Assembly (NCBI RefSeq): GCF_003014655.1
Contig: NZ_PYAT01000005.1
Span: forward strand, 186,001-250,000
Length of the DNA: 64,000 nt
Direction of reading: 5' to 3'
DNA from: Planomicrobium soli
GTDB lineage: Bacteria > Bacillota > Bacilli > Bacillales_A > Planococcaceae
In this document: positions 23,918 to 32,157 of the stretch, one piece after another
Layout: each line of letters starts with the position of its first letter
How positions within the stretch are numbered: the stretch's first letter is position 1
The notes under the pieces: model-generated
What the model saw: only the letters and a program-made list of their open reading frames with translations
The model's database searches: none
Told to the model about the DNA's origin: nothing
Program-made: the position numbers and the translations under genes

Positions 23918-24679
23918 ATGGCCGCGATAGGAACAATCCCAGAACCAATTTCATTATTGCACGCGCTGGATCATATTGGTGAAACGATTATTATCGCTGA
24001 TAATTCATATACAATAAGATGGATGAACTCCGAGGCATGCAGATTGCTGTCGGAAGTAGTACCGTTATTTGGCATCGCCGATTGCCAGGCGCTTATCGGC
24101 ATGAATATGGACAGTTTTCACAAACAGCCGGAACGCCAAAAAAGGCTCATGGAAGGATTGAACGACACTCACCGATCCCGGATCAGCATCCGCAACGAGT
24201 TTGTAACGGACATTGTGATTACACCGATTAAAAATAGTGAAAACGCAATCGAAGGTTATATTGTTATGCTCATGGATGTAACGACGCAAGCAGAAGAACA
24301 AAAACGGAATGAAAAGCTGATCAAGGAATTGTCCATCCCGATTCTAAGCGTTTGGGAGAAGACAATTGCATTGCCACTCATCGGCGAGTTTGACAAAGAT
24401 CGTTCTGACCAATTGCTGGCTACGGTACTAGCGGAATGCTCGAAAAAAGGCATAGAGCACGTTCTTGTCGATTTGAGTGGCATCACGGAATTTGAAAATC
24501 AAATCCGTTATCAAATCCAGATGCTGACGGATAGCCTGAAGCTCATCGGAACCGATTGCATTTTAGTTGGCATAAGCCCTAAGCTGGCAATGTCTATTGT
24601 CTCTTTAGGAAGCAAGACGAAAACGTTCAGTACGGCTTATGAAGGATTAAAATACATCATCAATCATCAGGAAAAATAA
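23918..24679 (+). CDS. PAS-STAS protein, RsbR-like without the phospho-threonines
   Basis: A 253-residue protein with an N-terminal PAS domain (about residues 15-120: IGETIIIADNSYTIRWMNSEA through GYIVMLMDVTTQAEE) and a C-terminal STAS domain (about 135-250). It looks like an RsbR-type stressosome component with PAS in place of the globin-like domain. The two phospho-threonine positions differ: DKDRSD stands where the other RsbR paralogue has DTHRA, and TEFENQ where it has IDTMVAQ. AAGGTGG lies 6 bases before ATG 23918. Kinase-based control by RsbT seems unlikely at these sites. Confidence 0.82.
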   Translation: MAAIGTIPEPISLLHALDHIGETIIIADNSYTIRWMNSEACRLLSEVVPLFGIADCQALIGMNMDSFHKQPERQKRLMEGLNDTHRSRISIRNEFVTDIVITPIKNSENAIEGYIVMLMDVTTQAEEQKRNEKLIKELSIPILSVWEKTIALPLIGEFDKDRSDQLLATVLAECSKKGIEHVLVDLSGITEFENQIRYQIQMLTDSLKLIGTDCILVGISPKLAMSIVSLGSKTKTFSTAYEGLKYIINHQEK

Positions 24680-24715
24680 AACAGCTTATCCGCTTGGCCG
24701 GATAAGCTGTTTTAT
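24676..24715. terminator. Bidirectional terminator
   Basis: AAAACAGCTTATCCG (24678-24692) pairs perfectly with CGGATAAGCTGTTTT (24699-24713). It serves the PAS-STAS gene and the converging HxlR-family gene. Confidence 0.88.
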
Positions 24716-25035
24716 TTGGTTTCAACCGGTTTTACCCAGGCTTGGGACCAGTTTTGGATTTCATCCATGACAGGTTTCAACGCTATCCCTTTCTCTGTTA
24801 GCTGGTATTCGATGCGCACGGGTGTTTCCGGATAGACAGTACGGGTAACAAGACCGTTTGCTTCTAAGTTTTTTAACCGTTCAGACAAGAGGCGGCCGCT
24901 TATTCCGATAGATTCGGTCAATTGGCTAAAGCGCTGTGGCCCTGATAACAATTGATATATGATTAAGCCGGTCCAACGTTGGCTCAAAATTGAAATGGCA
25001 CTTTCAAAGCGTGGGCAAATTAGGGAAGTATCCAT
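24712..25035 (-). CDS. HxlR-family regulator (CatR/YodB-like)
   Basis: A 107-residue winged-helix repressor of the HxlR (MarR-like) family. Typical blocks are ILSQRWTGLIIYQLLSGPQRF, ERLKNLEANGLVTR and YQLTEKG. From the chosen ATG at 25035 the N terminus reads MDTSLICPRFE, putting a Cys at position 7. B. subtilis CatR and YodB sense quinones and catechols through that conserved Cys. AAGGAG lies 8 bases upstream of the ATG. It is divergent from a CatE-like dioxygenase gene, matching the CatR-catDE logic. Confidence 0.85.
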   Translation of the reverse strand: MDTSLICPRFESAISILSQRWTGLIIYQLLSGPQRFSQLTESIGISGRLLSERLKNLEANGLVTRTVYPETPVRIEYQLTEKGIALKPVMDEIQNWSQAWVKPVETK

Positions 25036-25066
25036 GTTCCTCACTCCTTTCCCCTATAATAGCAAA

Positions 25067-25143
25067 AAATATCGTAAATTAAAAGAATAGGGTTACTTGA
25101 CAACTATTTATTATTAAAATATCATAAGTTACATAAAGTAACT
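25067..25143. promoter_or_regulatory. catE promoter and operator region
   Basis: Sigma-A promoter for the CatE-like gene: TTGACA (25097-25102), 17 bases, TATCAT (25120-25125). An 11-bp direct repeat AAATATCRTAA occurs at 25067-25077 and 25117-25127. A perfect inverted repeat AGTTAC-N5-GTAACT spans 25127-25143, just after the -10. These are candidate binding sites for the divergent HxlR-family regulator. Confidence 0.6.
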
Positions 25144-25162
25144 GAATGGGAGGGGAAGTACT

Positions 25163-26014
25163 GTGAATTTTCACCAAAAACCAGTCACTTACGTGGCTGA
25201 AGTAGGATTAAAGGTATTAGATCTAGAAAGAATGATCCAATTCTATACGGAAACAATCGGTTTTGAATTATTGTCCCGAACAGAAAAAAAGGCGGGGCTT
25301 GGAGCAGAAGGCAAGACGCTGCTGGTGCTTGAGACAATTGATGGGCTGATGCCGAAAAGTGAGCGCTATGCCGGCCTCTATCACTTTGCGATTTTGCTTC
25401 CGAACCGGGAAGAGCTCGGGAAAGTGCTGCTTCATCTGCATTACCGGGGAATTGAGCTTGGGTCCTCGGACCATTTGGTGAGTGAAGCATTGTACTTGTC
25501 TGATCCAGAAGGAAATGGGATTGAAATATACCGTGACCGGGACGCGGAGGAATGGGATTGGGATAACGATGAAATCAGGATGGCAGTTGATCCCTTGGAT
25601 GCGGAAGGGATTATCAGAGCTGCACAGGAGTCCGGTGGAACATGGCAGGGAATTCCGGATGGCACTGTTATGGGACATATTCACTTGCATGTATCGGACC
25701 TTGCACAAGCAGAACAATTCTATGTGGATGGCTTGGGATTTGAAATTGTAACTTCGATGGGGCGGCAAGCGCTGTTTATTGCCGACCAGAAATACCATCA
25801 CCACATCGGATTGAATGTTTGGAACGGCGTGGGCATTCCGGCGCTTCCTGAAAAAACGGCAGGATTGAATTACTATACCTTAAACGTTGCTGCAGAGGAA
25901 AAAAGAAAGAGGATAGTTGATCAACTTCGGCATATTGGTTCGGAAGTCGTAGAATACGAAAAGTACATGGAAACAAAAGATCCAGCCGGAAATGTGATTC
26001 GGCTGACCGTCTAA
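25163..26014 (+). CDS. catE: Catechol-2,3-dioxygenase-like VOC protein (CatE-like)
   Basis: A 283-residue protein with two VOC modules (about residues 1-130 and 165-283), the size and layout of B. subtilis CatE, which opens catechol rings. Candidate metal ligands are the His residues in MGHIHLHVSDL and YHHHIGLNVW. The C-terminal position often filled by Glu (GNxxE) reads DPAGNVIRLTV, while the N-terminal module keeps PEGNGIEIY. The start is GTG at 25163 after GGGAGGGG. The divergent CatR-like gene and the operators between them support a thiol/quinone stress role. Confidence 0.83.
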   Translation: MNFHQKPVTYVAEVGLKVLDLERMIQFYTETIGFELLSRTEKKAGLGAEGKTLLVLETIDGLMPKSERYAGLYHFAILLPNREELGKVLLHLHYRGIELGSSDHLVSEALYLSDPEGNGIEIYRDRDAEEWDWDNDEIRMAVDPLDAEGIIRAAQESGGTWQGIPDGTVMGHIHLHVSDLAQAEQFYVDGLGFEIVTSMGRQALFIADQKYHHHIGLNVWNGVGIPALPEKTAGLNYYTLNVAAEEKRKRIVDQLRHIGSEVVEYEKYMETKDPAGNVIRLTV

Positions 26015-26017
26015 TCT

Positions 26018-26150
26018 TCTCGAGTGCAAAAGCTCGTGTAAAAAGCTAAGAAGCTTGATGGTCTTGGATGGATTCGAAAAGTCCTGTAAAAAAACCGGAA
26101 AATCATGTGGGATCCCGAAAAATTCATGAAGAAAATGTTGGGAACTGTAT
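26018..26150. repeat. Degenerate phased ~20-bp repeat array
   Basis: Units with a C(A/T)TG- or CTGTA-type core start at 26084, 26104, 26125 and 26145, spaced 20, 21 and 20 bases, each followed by an A-rich stretch. Similar words (GAGTGCAAAA, CGTGTAAAA) occur at 26020-26044. The array is weaker than those at 35.3 and 50.0 kb. Confidence 0.4.
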
Positions 26151-26170
26151 TTGATGGATATTGTTTGAAC

Positions 26171-26222
26171 GAAAAAGGGTGGCTGAGATCGTCAAAGAAC
26201 GATTTCGACCACCCTTTTATAT
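26171..26222 (-). terminator. Terminator of the small minus-strand gene
   Basis: GGGTGGCTGAGATCGT pairs with ACGATTTCGACCACCC across a 6-base loop (with mismatches in the middle), giving a long stem. On the minus strand it is followed by a T-run. It begins immediately after the stop codon of the minus-strand gene and could also work on the plus strand. Confidence 0.75.
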
Positions 26223-26485
26223 TAATCGCGAAAAGGTCTCTCGCAACTGCTGTCCAGATTTATATAGAAGTTCGTTATTTCATATGCTGATGCAACTATT
26301 GGTTTTAAAGCGAATTCGCTTTGGGTGGCTATTTCTGCAGAATGATGTTGGCGCATTTCGATATAAGCATACATTCTTTCATCACTTTTCCATTCCTCGA
26401 GAGGGTTACCGATGAAAATCATGAGTATCAATCCAAATGCACTGACGATCAAAGTGATGCCCAAAAGTGAAAGGAACCCCTTCAT
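26222..26485 (-). CDS. Small single-pass membrane protein, unknown
   Basis: Not recognised. The 87-residue product starts with a hydrophobic segment (about residues 4-26) and continues as a hydrophilic, mixed-charge domain. A moderate RBS (AAAGGCGGG) precedes the ATG at 26485. The stop abuts a strong terminator, which is the best support for a real gene. It is the only minus-strand gene between catE and the nitronate monooxygenase. Confidence 0.6.
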   Translation of the reverse strand: MKGFLSLLGITLIVSAFGLILMIFIGNPLEEWKSDERMYAYIEMRQHHSAEIATQSEFALKPIVASAYEITNFYINLDSSCERPFRD

Positions 26486-26617
26486 TGTAGTAATCCCGCC
26501 TTTTTGTATCTGCTTTTTAATAAGAACGACAAGTATGGCAAAAAAGTTCCCGGTTGTAGAAAAATGCCAGTTACGGGATACTGTAAAAAGATATCAGATA
26601 ACGAGAGGAGGACAAGG

Positions 26618-27694
26618 ATGGTTTCATTAAAAACACCTATTTGCGAGTTGCTGGGCATTGAGTATCCTATTATCCAGGCGGGGATGGCGGGAGGACCGAC
26701 AACTGTAGAGTTAGTGTCAGCTGTCAGCGCAGCAGGAGGACTAGGGACGCTGGGCGCCGCGTATATGGAGCCGAAGGCACTCCACTTGGCTATCAGCGAC
26801 ATTAAGGCACGGACGTCAAAACCGTTTGGCGTCAATTTGTTTGCAACTGAAGCAACAGATGACTTTTCGCGTCTTGAGGAAGTGCAGCAAGTCTTGAACT
26901 CTTTTCGTACGGAGCTTGGAATTGGTGGTCCACCTGCTTCATTGGCTTCTCCGGATTGGAGCTCCGAGCAACTTGAAATTTGCTTAGAGCTTGATGTGCC
27001 AATCATCAGCACGGCGTTCGGCCTTTTGTCGGCAGAGCAGATGGCACAGGCCAAAAGCAAAAACGCCAAAATTATCGCGATGGTGACGACTGTGGATGAA
27101 GCAAAGTTAGCAGAACAAGCAGGCGTAGATGCTATTGTCGCCCAGGGCAGTGAAGCTGGCGGGCACCGGAGTACATTCAAGCTGGCCAATCATCCTTACG
27201 GCGCGCAAATCGGGACTATGTCGCTTGTGCCGCAAGTCGTTGATGCGGTCAATATTCCGGTCATTGCAGCTGGAGGCATCGCGGATGGCCGCGGGCTTGT
27301 AGCTTCGCTTGTCCTTGGTGCGCAAGCTGTTCAGGTTGGAACACGTTTTCTTGCCTCAGAAGAATCTGCTGCTCATAAAGTGTACAAACAGTCTTTGTTT
27401 GACAGTACGGAAGAAAGCACGGTTATCACTAAAAGTTTTTCCGGGCGTCCGGCACGCGGCATTAAAAATCGTTTTATCGAAGAGTTCGAGCAGGCGAAAA
27501 TCGAGCCGTTGCCATTTCCTTCTCAAAATACCGCCACAAAAGATATTCGGGCAGCAGCGTCAGAAAAGGCGAATCCGGAATTTATGTCCTTATGGGCGGG
27601 CCAGTCGACGCGCATGCTGACCCAGGAAATGAAGGCTGCCGATATTGTTCGGGAAATTATGGAACAAGCGGAACAACTGGACTTCAAAAAATAA
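26618..27694 (+). CDS. Nitronate monooxygenase (2-nitropropane dioxygenase family)
   Basis: A 358-residue FMN-dependent TIM-barrel enzyme that oxidises nitronates such as propionate-3-nitronate to carbonyl compounds. Family motifs are YPIIQAGMAGGP near the start, KPFGVNLFA (about residue 67), the catalytic GSEAGGHRS (about 176-184), AAGGIADGRG and GTRFLASEESAAH. A close relative group, FabK enoyl reductases, is less likely because the GSEAGGH motif and length fit the monooxygenases. ATG 26618 follows AGAGGAGGA. Confidence 0.88.
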   Translation: MVSLKTPICELLGIEYPIIQAGMAGGPTTVELVSAVSAAGGLGTLGAAYMEPKALHLAISDIKARTSKPFGVNLFATEATDDFSRLEEVQQVLNSFRTELGIGGPPASLASPDWSSEQLEICLELDVPIISTAFGLLSAEQMAQAKSKNAKIIAMVTTVDEAKLAEQAGVDAIVAQGSEAGGHRSTFKLANHPYGAQIGTMSLVPQVVDAVNIPVIAAGGIADGRGLVASLVLGAQAVQVGTRFLASEESAAHKVYKQSLFDSTEESTVITKSFSGRPARGIKNRFIEEFEQAKIEPLPFPSQNTATKDIRAAASEKANPEFMSLWAGQSTRMLTQEMKAADIVREIMEQAEQLDFKK

Positions 27695-27697
27695 CAG

Positions 27698-27746
27698 CAA
27701 GCTGGCGTGCAATCACTTAGATGATTGTACGCCAGCTTTTTTTATG
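27698..27746 (+). terminator. Intrinsic terminator
   Basis: AAGCTGGCGTGCAATCA pairs with TGATTGTACGCCAGCTT (one G-T pair), then seven T. It ends the nitronate monooxygenase gene. Confidence 0.88.
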
Positions 27747-27891
27747 GAGTGCCCACAATACTTTTTGTTTTAGGATTAATGTTTCCCAAACATGAGTCTT
27801 GCTTTTTCTTGGTGAAAAGCATCAAGTGAAACTTCTCTTTCGTCTATCCGTATAAAAGGAGGGAGAGAATCAAAAAAAGAGGGGAATTATA

Positions 27892-29583
27892 ATGGGAAAT
27901 ATCATCTTGTTTGCATTGATCGCTTCTTTAGCCGCTGCATTGATCGTTTCGCCGTTGGCAGAAGGCAAGAAGACAAAGCGCAGCAAAGAAAAAAGCACTT
28001 TGGCAACCCGGCTTGTGGGTCTTGCGATCACCTTGCTTTTTTTCACGGCATTGATCGCTGGGTACTATTATTTCACGAATTTGGACCGCAATTTGTTATC
28101 GCTTTGGCCACTGTTGATTCTAGCTGCGGGGCTCGGTGTATTCGCTTCAAGCGGTATTGAACAAAAAATAAAAGGGCTGATCTTTGCAGCTTCGCTGGTT
28201 TTAGGGGCATATGTTTTAGCTGCTCCGTTGTTTAACGCGACGGAAAAATTCAAGTCCGTCGAAATGGATGAACAAGTGGAAATAACAGCATTCGATGAAA
28301 CACAAACACCGGCAAGCGTGCCCCCGCAATTCGCACGCAATAAAATGAAAAAAGCGTTTGGACAAGTGCCGAATACAAGCTATTATGAATTGGGGAAATT
28401 GCAGATTCAGAAAGTGGATGGACAATATGTTTACATTTCGCCGGTCGAATTCTCCGGGTTTTTCAAATGGTGGAATGGGGAGATTACACCCGGGTATTTT
28501 ACTATGAGTGCAACTGATGCGGCAGCCAATCCGAAATTCATGAAAGCTGACATGGCGTACACTCCTTCTTCTTATTTTAATAAAAATTTAGAGCGGCATA
28601 TGCGCATTGAAAATCCGGAAGCGATTTTTTATGGTGATCCGCAACTTGAAATTGACGATAGTGGCAAACCATTCTATATCCGATCGTTCGGGGAATTCAT
28701 TTCGGCACGAAACGGGTTCAAGGTAAAAGGGGTTGTCGTGGTGGACCCGGCATCGGGAGTGGCTGAAACGTATTCATTGGCTGAAGTGCCAGAATTTATC
28801 GATGGGGCCGTTTCTCCTGAATCGGTCAGTTTGGAAAATAGCTATTATGGTGAATATGTGCATGGATTCTGGAATAGCATTTTTGGCAAAAAAGATGTGA
28901 AGTTGCCCTCAGATGAAGGAACGGAAGCCAACGTAAGCCCGGTATTTGACGCAGCGGGCGACATGTTCTATTTCACGGACTTTACCAGTCCGAAAGAAGG
29001 AGTCGACTCAATGCTCGGCTATTCCTTGACGAATGCGCGGAGCGGGGATTCAACGTATTTCACGGGCAATATGGAAGACTCCTATATGGATTCGGGAGGA
29101 AACTTGCAGATTATCGAAAAGCAGTTTATTGAAAAAGAATGGTCTGGAGCTATGCCTGTGCTTTATAACTTTTACGGTGAAACAAGTTGGCTGACGCCAG
29201 TGCTCGATTCCAACGGCTTTTTGCAGAACTATTTTATCGTCTCGGCAGCAAATCCGGAGATCTCGGTTTTTGCCGCCACCCCAAATGATGCATTACGTTT
29301 ATATAAGACGGCTCTTCAGCGGGGCGGAAGTACAGTTGATGGCACATCAAATGCTGAAGAAGCGCAAACAGCAGGGGTTGTTGAACGGGTATTCAAAGAA
29401 AAAAATGGCGACTTCACTATAATTTCATTTTTGTTGAAAGATGGGAAAAACTACATTGTCTCTTCTGAAAAGGTGCCTTTGGCCATCTACTTGCAAGAAG
29501 GCGACAACGTTTCTTTAACCTATTCGGAAACAGGGGAATTGTTCCTGCCGGTAAGAGAACTGACAATTAAAGCAATTGAATGA
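27892..29583 (+). CDS. Large membrane-anchored protein of unknown function
   Basis: Not recognised. The 563-residue protein has about four hydrophobic segments in its first 120 residues and then a ~440-residue soluble domain, probably outside the cell. The soluble part is acidic and aromatic-rich, with repeated beta-strand-like stretches and no catalytic motif I know. The last ~80 residues (VVERVFKEKNGDFTIISFLL onward) look like a separate small beta domain. GAGGGGAATT precedes the ATG at 27892 and a terminator follows. Confidence 0.7.
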   Translation: MGNIILFALIASLAAALIVSPLAEGKKTKRSKEKSTLATRLVGLAITLLFFTALIAGYYYFTNLDRNLLSLWPLLILAAGLGVFASSGIEQKIKGLIFAASLVLGAYVLAAPLFNATEKFKSVEMDEQVEITAFDETQTPASVPPQFARNKMKKAFGQVPNTSYYELGKLQIQKVDGQYVYISPVEFSGFFKWWNGEITPGYFTMSATDAAANPKFMKADMAYTPSSYFNKNLERHMRIENPEAIFYGDPQLEIDDSGKPFYIRSFGEFISARNGFKVKGVVVVDPASGVAETYSLAEVPEFIDGAVSPESVSLENSYYGEYVHGFWNSIFGKKDVKLPSDEGTEANVSPVFDAAGDMFYFTDFTSPKEGVDSMLGYSLTNARSGDSTYFTGNMEDSYMDSGGNLQIIEKQFIEKEWSGAMPVLYNFYGETSWLTPVLDSNGFLQNYFIVSAANPEISVFAATPNDALRLYKTALQRGGSTVDGTSNAEEAQTAGVVERVFKEKNGDFTIISFLLKDGKNYIVSSEKVPLAIYLQEGDNVSLTYSETGELFLPVRELTIKAIE

Positions 29584-29587
29584 GCGG

Positions 29588-29622
29588 AAAAGCCCTATTG
29601 TTATTATGCATAGGGCTTTCCT
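29588..29622 (+). terminator. Intrinsic terminator
   Basis: AAAGCCCTAT (29589-29598) pairs with ATAGGGCTTT (29610-29619). It ends the large membrane-protein gene. Confidence 0.75.
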
Positions 29623-29694
29623 TGTAATCTGTTGAGCGTTATTGCTTTATAGTTGCAGCAATGGCAATTAAAATGAAGGGAAGAGGTGATGCAC

Positions 29695-30822
29695 TTGCGG
29701 AAACTGTTTTGGTTGCTGATGATACTGATGCTTGCATATGTGGCGCGTCCGTTATGGGAAGAAAAAGCCAGTGAATATGTAGATTTGAGCTTTTTAGATT
29801 CTGTTGACCAGGCCATTGAGAATGTAGCGGAACGTCCGGAAGTTGAAAAAGTGCTCGATAGTGCCAAACAAATCACCGCCCGCCTTAGCGGAGAACTTCA
29901 GTCATTGGTTTCGGAAAATGCGCTAGAGATTCCCGAAGCCGTGGCCAAACCCGATATTGCAGAAACGGATTCTCTTTTTGCTATCCATAATATAACGCTC
30001 GGCATGACGAAAGAAGAGGCACAGGCAAAAGTGGGCTTCCCCCTGCGATTGATGCGGAACGAGTACGGAACAGATTGGCATAGTTACCATAAAGATTATC
30101 AGAATTACGTCTTGCTTTCTTACGATCAAGAAGGAAAGGTCAATGGGATGTACACCAATCAAGCGCTTATTTCTTCGACTGAACACCTGTCTATGGATTC
30201 AACGAAAGAAGAAGTGCGGAAAGCCCTTGGAACCCCTCTGAAGCACTTGCGAAAAGGCAATGTCCAATATATCTTGGATACTCGGGACGAATATGATTTG
30301 TACAAGATCGACACTATTTACGTTACGGTTTTTTATGATATCCATGAAGGAAATACTGTCACGGCCATTCAGGTCATTCACGAGGATTTGGAGGAAAAAC
30401 GGCGAGGAATCTATGCAGATCCAAGTGATGAGCTGCGAAAAGGTTCGGAATTCCTGTTGTTTGAGTTGACTAATTCAACGCGCATCCAGCGCAATTTGCC
30501 GCTTTTGAAATGGAATGATGAAGTTTCTGGAACCGCACGGAAACATAGTGAGGACATGGCGGCCAATAATTATTTCAGCCACACGAACCAGCAAGGAAAA
30601 TCACCGTTTGACCGCATGGAAGAAGACGGAATCCGTTTTTTTGTAGCAGGGGAGAATTTGGCGTATGGCCAATACAGCAGCATCTTTGCGCATGAAGGAC
30701 TAATGAATTCCATGGGTCACAGAGAAAACATTGTAAAGGCTGATTACGGCTTTTTGGGAGTCGGGGCGGCATTCAATAAAGAAAATCAGCCTTACTTTAC
30801 AGAAAAATTCTTTAATCGCTAA
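29695..30822 (+). CDS. CAP-domain protein (YlbC-like)
   Basis: A 375-residue protein with an N-terminal signal anchor (LFWLLMILMLAYVARPLW), a CAP-associated middle domain (about residues 100-225) and a C-terminal CAP/SCP domain (about 250-375). CAP markers are SEDMAANNYFSHTNQQG and GENLAYG, with the usual His and Glu residues, and NSMGHRENI. It is probably a surface protein; the family function is not settled in bacteria. I prefer TTG 29695, 5 bases after AAGAGGTGA, since the in-frame ATG at 29689 and GTG at 29686 touch the ribosome-binding site. Confidence 0.82.
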   Translation: MRKLFWLLMILMLAYVARPLWEEKASEYVDLSFLDSVDQAIENVAERPEVEKVLDSAKQITARLSGELQSLVSENALEIPEAVAKPDIAETDSLFAIHNITLGMTKEEAQAKVGFPLRLMRNEYGTDWHSYHKDYQNYVLLSYDQEGKVNGMYTNQALISSTEHLSMDSTKEEVRKALGTPLKHLRKGNVQYILDTRDEYDLYKIDTIYVTVFYDIHEGNTVTAIQVIHEDLEEKRRGIYADPSDELRKGSEFLLFELTNSTRIQRNLPLLKWNDEVSGTARKHSEDMAANNYFSHTNQQGKSPFDRMEEDGIRFFVAGENLAYGQYSSIFAHEGLMNSMGHRENIVKADYGFLGVGAAFNKENQPYFTEKFFNR

Positions 30823-30825
30823 TTT

Positions 30826-30858
30826 AAGGCATCTGCATATTGCGCAGATGTCTTTTTG
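30826..30858 (+). terminator. Intrinsic terminator
   Basis: GGCATCTGC (30828-30836) pairs with GCAGATGTC (30844-30852, one G-T pair), followed by a T-run. It ends the CAP-domain gene. Confidence 0.75.
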
Positions 30859-30969
30859 TTTTGAAATGTATTTTTGTACGATTAAAAATAGAATCCTTTG
30901 ATTGACGTTAGAAGAAGGAGCTTTCGTGGTAAACTACTTTTATATTGAAAAAGAAGGGAAGTGCATGAG

Positions 30970-32052
30970 TTGACAAGTAAACTTTGGTTTCAAGCGGGTG
31001 TCGGCATCATACTTGCTTTAGTCATTATCCGTTTATTCATAGAAGTACAGGCAATATTTGATCCGCTGTTCATCATTGCTCAAACAATATTTGTGCCATT
31101 ATTGCTTGGGGGCGTGCTTTTTTATTTAACGAGGCCCCTTCTTTATTTTTTTGAAAGGAAAAAACTTCCGAAATGGTCAGGTATTTTAAGCATTGTTCTG
31201 CTCATTGTGCTTGTGTTCTGGCTATTATATGTAATGGTTGGCCCAATTGTTAGCGACCAAGTCAATACGTTGGTTGAAAATGCACCGGAAATAATTGAAG
31301 GTACTGAAGGCTATGTTCAATATTTATTGGAGCAGCGAGATCGATTGCCGGCTTCAATTGAAGAACAGCTCAGTGGGGTAACAGAGCAGTTTGGCGCAAG
31401 AGCCGCTGGAATCGGAACATGGGTGCTGACATTTTTGATGAGTTTCGTGTCTGGCTTGTTCACACTCGTACTGGTACCGTTCTTCCTGATATATCTTCTG
31501 ATTGATCATCATAAGTTTGTGCCGTTTATTTCCGGTTTCTTTAAGGGCTCACGCAACCGGTGGATCCGTAAAACAATGCATGATGTTGATCAAACCTTGC
31601 AAGCTTATATCCAGGGGCAGCTGTTTGTCAGCTTTTTAGTTGGTGTTATGTTGTTGATCGGATACTTGGTCATCGGCCTGGAGTATGCCTTATTGCTGGC
31701 TATTATCGGCATGGCCACAAACGTCATCCCATTTTTAGGACCTTATATTGCTGTTATTCCTGCGGTTATTATTGCTTTGGTACAAGATCCGATTAAGGCT
31801 GTGTATGTCATCATTGTCATGTTCGTCGCTCAACAAATCGAAAGCAGCTTTATTACGCCGAACGTAATGGGCAACGCATTAGATGTCCATCCGCTAACTG
31901 TTATTACAATCATCTTGGCAGCCGGAAATATCGCTGGGTTATGGGGCATCATTCTAGCTGTACCAGTCTATGCAGTGCTTAAAGCAATTGTTAAAAATAT
32001 TTACGCCATGCGCCAGGAAATTGGGCACACTGTTGTAAAAGACGTGGATTAA
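30970..32052 (+). CDS. AI-2E family transporter (UPF0118), copy 2
   Basis: A 360-residue membrane protein of the AI-2E/PerM family, paralogous to the one at 9831-10928. Shared blocks are VPFFLIYLLIDHHKF, IPFLGPYIAVIPAV and AQQIESSFITPNVMG. It has about eight membrane segments. I prefer TTG 30970 (product MTSKLWFQAG) because AAGGGAA is about 10 bases upstream; the in-frame GTG at 30961 follows that site directly. The transported substrate is unknown. A terminator follows the stop. Confidence 0.85.
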   Translation: MTSKLWFQAGVGIILALVIIRLFIEVQAIFDPLFIIAQTIFVPLLLGGVLFYLTRPLLYFFERKKLPKWSGILSIVLLIVLVFWLLYVMVGPIVSDQVNTLVENAPEIIEGTEGYVQYLLEQRDRLPASIEEQLSGVTEQFGARAAGIGTWVLTFLMSFVSGLFTLVLVPFFLIYLLIDHHKFVPFISGFFKGSRNRWIRKTMHDVDQTLQAYIQGQLFVSFLVGVMLLIGYLVIGLEYALLLAIIGMATNVIPFLGPYIAVIPAVIIALVQDPIKAVYVIIVMFVAQQIESSFITPNVMGNALDVHPLTVITIILAAGNIAGLWGIILAVPVYAVLKAIVKNIYAMRQEIGHTVVKDVD

Positions 32053-32085
32053 AAAAACCTGTGGACTTGTTCCACAGGTTTTTTC
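32050..32085 (+). terminator. Intrinsic terminator
   Basis: AAACCTGTGGA pairs with TCCACAGGTTT around CTTGT, then T-run. It separates the AI-2E gene from the marR-MMPL operon. Confidence 0.88.
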
Positions 32086-32102
32086 TATGGAAAGTAAATT
32101 GC

Positions 32103-32155
32103 TTGACGTAAGAAAGTTTACCCCCTAAACTGTTAATTAGTTTAGGGGGTAAACT
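32103..32155 (+). promoter_or_regulatory. marR promoter with a perfect 17-bp inverted-repeat operator
   Basis: Promoter: TTGACG (32103-32108), 17 bases, TAAACT (32126-32131). A perfect inverted repeat, AGTTTACCCCCTAAACT (32115-32131), 7 bases, then its complement (32139-32155), covers the -10 box, the start point and the GGGGG ribosome-binding site of the MarR gene at 32158. It is a likely autoregulatory operator. In RNA the repeat could also form a hairpin that hides the ribosome-binding site. Confidence 0.75.
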
Positions 32156-32157
32156 TT

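Noticed and set aside
26105..26290. 61-codon plus-strand ORF downstream of catE
   Set aside because: It overlaps the terminator and the minus-strand membrane-protein gene, which has better support.
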